From JAAYPI01 sp036734385 (GTDB taxonomy: Bacteria; Bacteroidota; Bacteroidia; Bacteroidales; Paludibacteraceae): a stretch of DNA of 15,700 bases. Shown here in pieces: positions 13,828 to 15,700 of this stretch (positions are counted from its first letter, which is position 1; every line of letters begins with the position of its first letter). Position numbers and translations under genes: made by a program. The notes under the pieces were generated by a model, which worked only from the letters and a program-made list of their open reading frames with translations, did not search any database and had not been told where the DNA came from. The stretch is taken from assembly GCA_036734385.1 (NCBI GenBank), contig DAIMYQ010000034.1, forward strand, positions 1 through 15,700. Reading direction: 5' to 3'.

Positions 13828-14036
13828 TACTCGGAGTGTGCAAAAACATAGGTTGCACCCCCGACTATGCTTTGTACGAAATGAGTTACGCAAACGTGAC
13901 ATTGTACTCGAGGGCAACGCCTACCTACGAGGACATAAAGGAAAGCAAGGGAAAGAAGAAGTTTGATGAATCGTTGGACGCTAACAATCCCGACAATTTC
14001 AATATGCAAGGCGAAGAGGAAATAGTAAGAATCTAA
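13824..14036 (+). CDS. T-like part of tail chaperone, probably made by frameshift
   Basis: The 70-aa ORF starts at ATG 13824 and contains ILGVCKNIGCTPDYALYEMS and SYANVTLYSR, a compact helical domain with a conserved-looking Trp/Tyr pattern, then a charged tail. It lies in the -1 frame of the G-like gene. That frame stays open from the T-run through KQSKSDEADEVKNDSIWA into this ORF. The most likely product is therefore a G-T fusion of about 233 aa. Independent translation from the ATGA overlap is the alternative. The T part is expected to recruit tail tube subunits, while the G part holds the tape measure. Nearly all of its coding sequence is distinct from the G frame. Confidence 0.78.
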   Translation: MILGVCKNIGCTPDYALYEMSYANVTLYSRATPTYEDIKESKGKKKFDESLDANNPDNFNMQGEEEIVRI

Positions 14037-14051
14037 AAAAACATTGAAACT

Positions 14052-14231
14052 ATGGCAAAGACTAATCAACAAACGAAAAATGCCTCACAACCTACTGAAG
14101 CAGAGGTAATGATGCAGGCGAACAAAGTAAACGAAATTTGGAAAGTTGGCGGTATGTGGTATGTTGACGGAGAAAAGGCAAGTTCGGCAAGTGACAGAAC
14201 TGGTTTTCCTGTTGAACATTTCACGAAATAA
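14052..14231 (+). CDS. Small phage protein, 59 aa, with Trp-Tyr C-terminal motif
   Basis: This ORF reads MAKTNQQTKNASQPTEAEVM at the N terminus, which is low in complexity and probably unstructured, then NKVNEIWKVGGMWYVDGEKA (about 24-43) and ends FPVEHFTK. No family is recognised. It is 15 bases behind the chaperone ORF, and its start follows the A-rich leader common to this operon. Its tail, with W-Y/F and a hydrophobic end, resembles that of the 93-aa gene at 14507 (EKWFKTETEAKSEGKKGGF). The two may be diverged paralogues flanking the gap. An intact ATG, coding-like tail and operon spacing support it. Confidence 0.6.
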   Translation: MAKTNQQTKNASQPTEAEVMMQANKVNEIWKVGGMWYVDGEKASSASDRTGFPVEHFTK

Positions 14232-14303
14232 AAACCAAAAGAAACCCAATAAAACCCAAGAAAACCCAAAAAACCCTAACAATAACAATAACAATAACAA
14301 TAA
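14232..14303. repeat. CCC-A-rich 10-bp repeats and hexamer microsatellite before the gap
   Basis: CCC occurs at 14245-14247, 14255-14257, 14265-14267 and 14274-14276, spaced by 7, 7 and 6 bases in an A-rich background, roughly a 10-bp repeat. The minus strand therefore has four GGG tracts that meet the G-quadruplex rule G3 N1-7. About four copies of AACAAT follow (14278-14303) and run straight into the Ns. There is no gene here. Confidence 0.8.
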
Positions 14304-14403
14304 NNNNNNNNNNNNNNNNNNNNNNNNNNNNNNNNNNNNNNNNNNNNNNNNNNNNNNNNNNNNNNNNNNNNNNNNNNNNNNNNNNNNNNNNNNNNNNNNN
14401 NNN
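14304..14403. other. Assembly gap of exactly 100 N
   Basis: The round length indicates a placeholder, so the true size and content are unknown. Its left side is a hexamer repeat and its right side is also AT-rich. Repeat sequence probably broke the assembly. The order across the gap is nevertheless sensible, since tail genes continue on the same strand. Confidence 0.97.
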
Positions 14404-14506
14404 AATAATATAAAAAGAAATTATTAAAAGAAAAAGTTTGCATAATCATAAGGCTAAAACATGGCTTCTACGATGTTAAAATTTCAAAACAATAAATTTA
14501 TACATT

Positions 14507-14788
14507 ATGGCAGGAAAAAACGCACAAACTCACAAAAATGTGGCAAAATCGGCAAAAACCGACGAAACTCCACAAGTAGTTGAAACGGCACAGCAAGCCG
14601 AAGAAACTAAAACGGTTGAAAAAACCACCGAAACTCCACAAGTTTTGCCACTTGAGAAAAAGGCTTCCGAAATGAAAAAAAGTTTCGGTTTAGAAACTGT
14701 TTTTTACTGCAACGAAAAATGGTTCAAGACTGAAACTGAAGCAAAATCAGAAGGCAAAAAAGGTGGTTTCGCATACTACATTTTCTAA
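14507..14788 (+). CDS. Small phage protein, 93 aa, Thr/Glu/Lys-rich with Trp-Phe tail
   Basis: The first ~60 residues (MAGKNAQTHKNVAKSAKTDE and onward) are rich in Thr, Glu, Lys and Gln. They contain a repeated TPQV(V/L) segment (DETPQVVET and TETPQVLPL). Such sequence is probably disordered. The last ~30 residues, LETVFYCNEKWFKTETEAKS to GGFAYYIF, form the only likely folded part, with a single Trp. It ends in a hydrophobic aromatic run. No known family is recognised. It lies 19 bases ahead of the tape measure gene, and its tail resembles that of the 59-aa gene at 14052. The gap just upstream leaves open whether more such genes are missing. Confidence 0.65.
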   Translation: MAGKNAQTHKNVAKSAKTDETPQVVETAQQAEETKTVEKTTETPQVLPLEKKASEMKKSFGLETVFYCNEKWFKTETEAKSEGKKGGFAYYIF

Positions 14789-14807
14789 CATTATAAAAAT
14801 TTGAGTT

Positions 14808-15700
14808 ATGCCGGATTTAAGTTGGACAGCGAGTATAGATGTCACAAATGTTTCAAAGGCTTTATCAAAGATTGATAGAGAAGCAAATGAACTTGGTGTT
14901 TCTTTTGATAAAAGTTTCAAAACGGCCGATGAAGCAATAAAGTATTTTGGTGAAAATATATCATCTCTTGAAACTGCTCTTGTAAGATTGAGAAAGGAAC
15001 AGGCAGATATAAAATTATTGCCACAAACTCAAGAACGAACCGAACGACTTAAAGAACTCAAAATTGAAGTCGACGATGTAACTACTTCTTTACGTCAAAA
15101 CAAGAAGTGGCAACAAGATCTGTCAAAGGCACAGAAAGAAGATGTAGGTAATACAAATACACAAATAACATCTTTTAGGAGTCTATTCACGATTTTCCAA
15201 GCTGGAACAAAGACGTCACATAGTCTTGCTGGTGGCTTTAAGGCAATCAACGCTGCATTGAAAGCAAATCCTTTCGGAGTGGTGGTGCTTGCTGCGGTTG
15301 CTGTTGTTGGTGTATTCAAGAAGGTATACAATTCTTTGCAACCGGTCAAGAATCTCGTTGACGGAATATCTAATGCTTTCAATAGTTTTGGAACAAGTAT
15401 TGCGAATGCTTTAGGTATGGAAACCGTTTCGCAGCACAAAGAAAAAATCAAGCAATTAGAGGAGCAGAAAAAAAAACTTGATGATTTAAAAAATTCAGTA
15501 TCAGACATTGACAACGAAATTGACAAACTTAAAGAAAAAAATAAAACACCTAAACAACGATTAAGTGAAATTGATTCACAGATATATGTCTATAAAAAAG
15601 CTGCTGATGCATACCAGAAAATATGGGATAACCAAAGCCCGCAATGGCAAAAAAATAATAGTGGTGGGGCGTTTGCTACTAAGTTAGAAGGTGCTAAAAA
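14808..15700 (+). CDS. Tail tape measure protein, N-terminal part (runs off window)
   Basis: An open frame of at least 297 codons begins MPDLSWTASIDVTNVSKALS and has no stop to the window end, so it is 3'-truncated. Seen: a long coiled-coil N-terminal region with heptad-like Leu/Ile (residues about 45-110), a hydrophobic segment ANPFGVVVLAAVAVVGVF (about residues 150-170), then a second charged coiled-coil stretch KIKQLEEQKKKLDDLKNSVS. This mix of long helices around a membrane-like segment is typical of tape measure proteins, which set tail length and help DNA entry through the host membrane. Position behind the chaperones fits. The start is the ATG 19 bases after the upstream stop. Confidence 0.88.
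   Translation, partial: MPDLSWTASIDVTNVSKALSKIDREANELGVSFDKSFKTADEAIKYFGENISSLETALVRLRKEQADIKLLPQTQERTERLKELKIEVDDVTTSLRQNKKWQQDLSKAQKEDVGNTNTQITSFRSLFTIFQAGTKTSHSLAGGFKAINAALKANPFGVVVLAAVAVVGVFKKVYNSLQPVKNLVDGISNAFNSFGTSIANALGMETVSQHKEKIKQLEEQKKKLDDLKNSVSDIDNEIDKLKEKNKTPKQRLSEIDSQIYVYKKAADAYQKIWDNQSPQWQKNNSGGAFATKLEGAK

Noticed and set aside
14146..14427. An ORF running through the gap with an Asn-rich stretch
   Set aside because: It is an artefact of the hexamer repeat and the N run, overlaps the 59-aa gene in another frame, and has no supported product.
14461..14583. A 40-aa ORF starting at ATG 14461 just after the gap
   Set aside because: It runs out of frame into the 93-aa gene at 14507, and its product is a basic low-complexity string with no recognisable features.
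15095..15526. A 143-aa minus-strand ORF
   Set aside because: It is antisense to the coiled-coil tape measure gene; its Ser/Phe/Cys-rich protein is typical of antisense of Lys/Glu-rich helices.

Overview
The window is a stretch of a double-stranded DNA tailed phage or prophage, almost certainly of a Bacteroidetes (Bacteroidales-like) host. The evidence is AT-rich DNA, promoters of the Bacteroidetes type (-33 TTTG, -7 TAnnTTTG), general absence of Shine-Dalgarno sequences, and BACON-type Ig-like domains on virion proteins. A run of exactly 100 N (14304-14403) shows that this is a scaffolded draft assembly. No rRNA, tRNA or CRISPR array was seen.

Left part (59-1569, + strand): phage DNA-metabolism genes. 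These are a NinG/Rap-like recombination nuclease, a DUF1367 protein and a Dam-type phage N6-adenine methyltransferase. A 271-base gap (1570-1840) follows. It holds a foldable attC-like inverted-repeat structure, a T-rich stretch and a clear promoter.

Middle part (1841-5959, + strand): a tightly overlapping operon. It encodes a 201-aa protein with a possible Tudor/SH3-like tail, a 93-aa unknown, a compact SNF2-type ATPase, a PP-loop PAPS-reductase/DUF3440 protein (IbrA-like) and a ParB/IbrB-like protein. A terminator-like, pseudoknot-capable structure and a small ribbon-helix-helix-like gene follow. The helicase, PP-loop enzyme and ParB-fold protein form the most likely poorly characterised system here.

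Junction (6022-8533): a minor head (SPP1 gp7/Mu F-like) gene lies on the minus strand, opposite to everything else. Next comes a stand-alone TnpB with an intact RuvC triad, then two tandem 40-bp promoter-like repeats and a third diverged copy. No terminase or portal gene is visible in the window, although they usually sit next to the minor head gene.

Right part (8534-15700, + strand): a virion morphogenesis operon in canonical order. It runs scaffold-like protein, decoration-like protein, major capsid protein with C-terminal BACON domain, head-tail connector, head closure-like, HK97 gp10-like, tail terminator-like, major tail protein with a second BACON domain, intrinsic terminator, tail assembly chaperone, two small proteins around the assembly gap, and the start of the tape measure protein, which runs off the window. 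The chaperone pair has a perfect T TTT TTT slippery heptamer, and the downstream ORF lies exactly in the -1 frame with no stop between. A lambda G/GT-like programmed frameshift is therefore strongly suggested.
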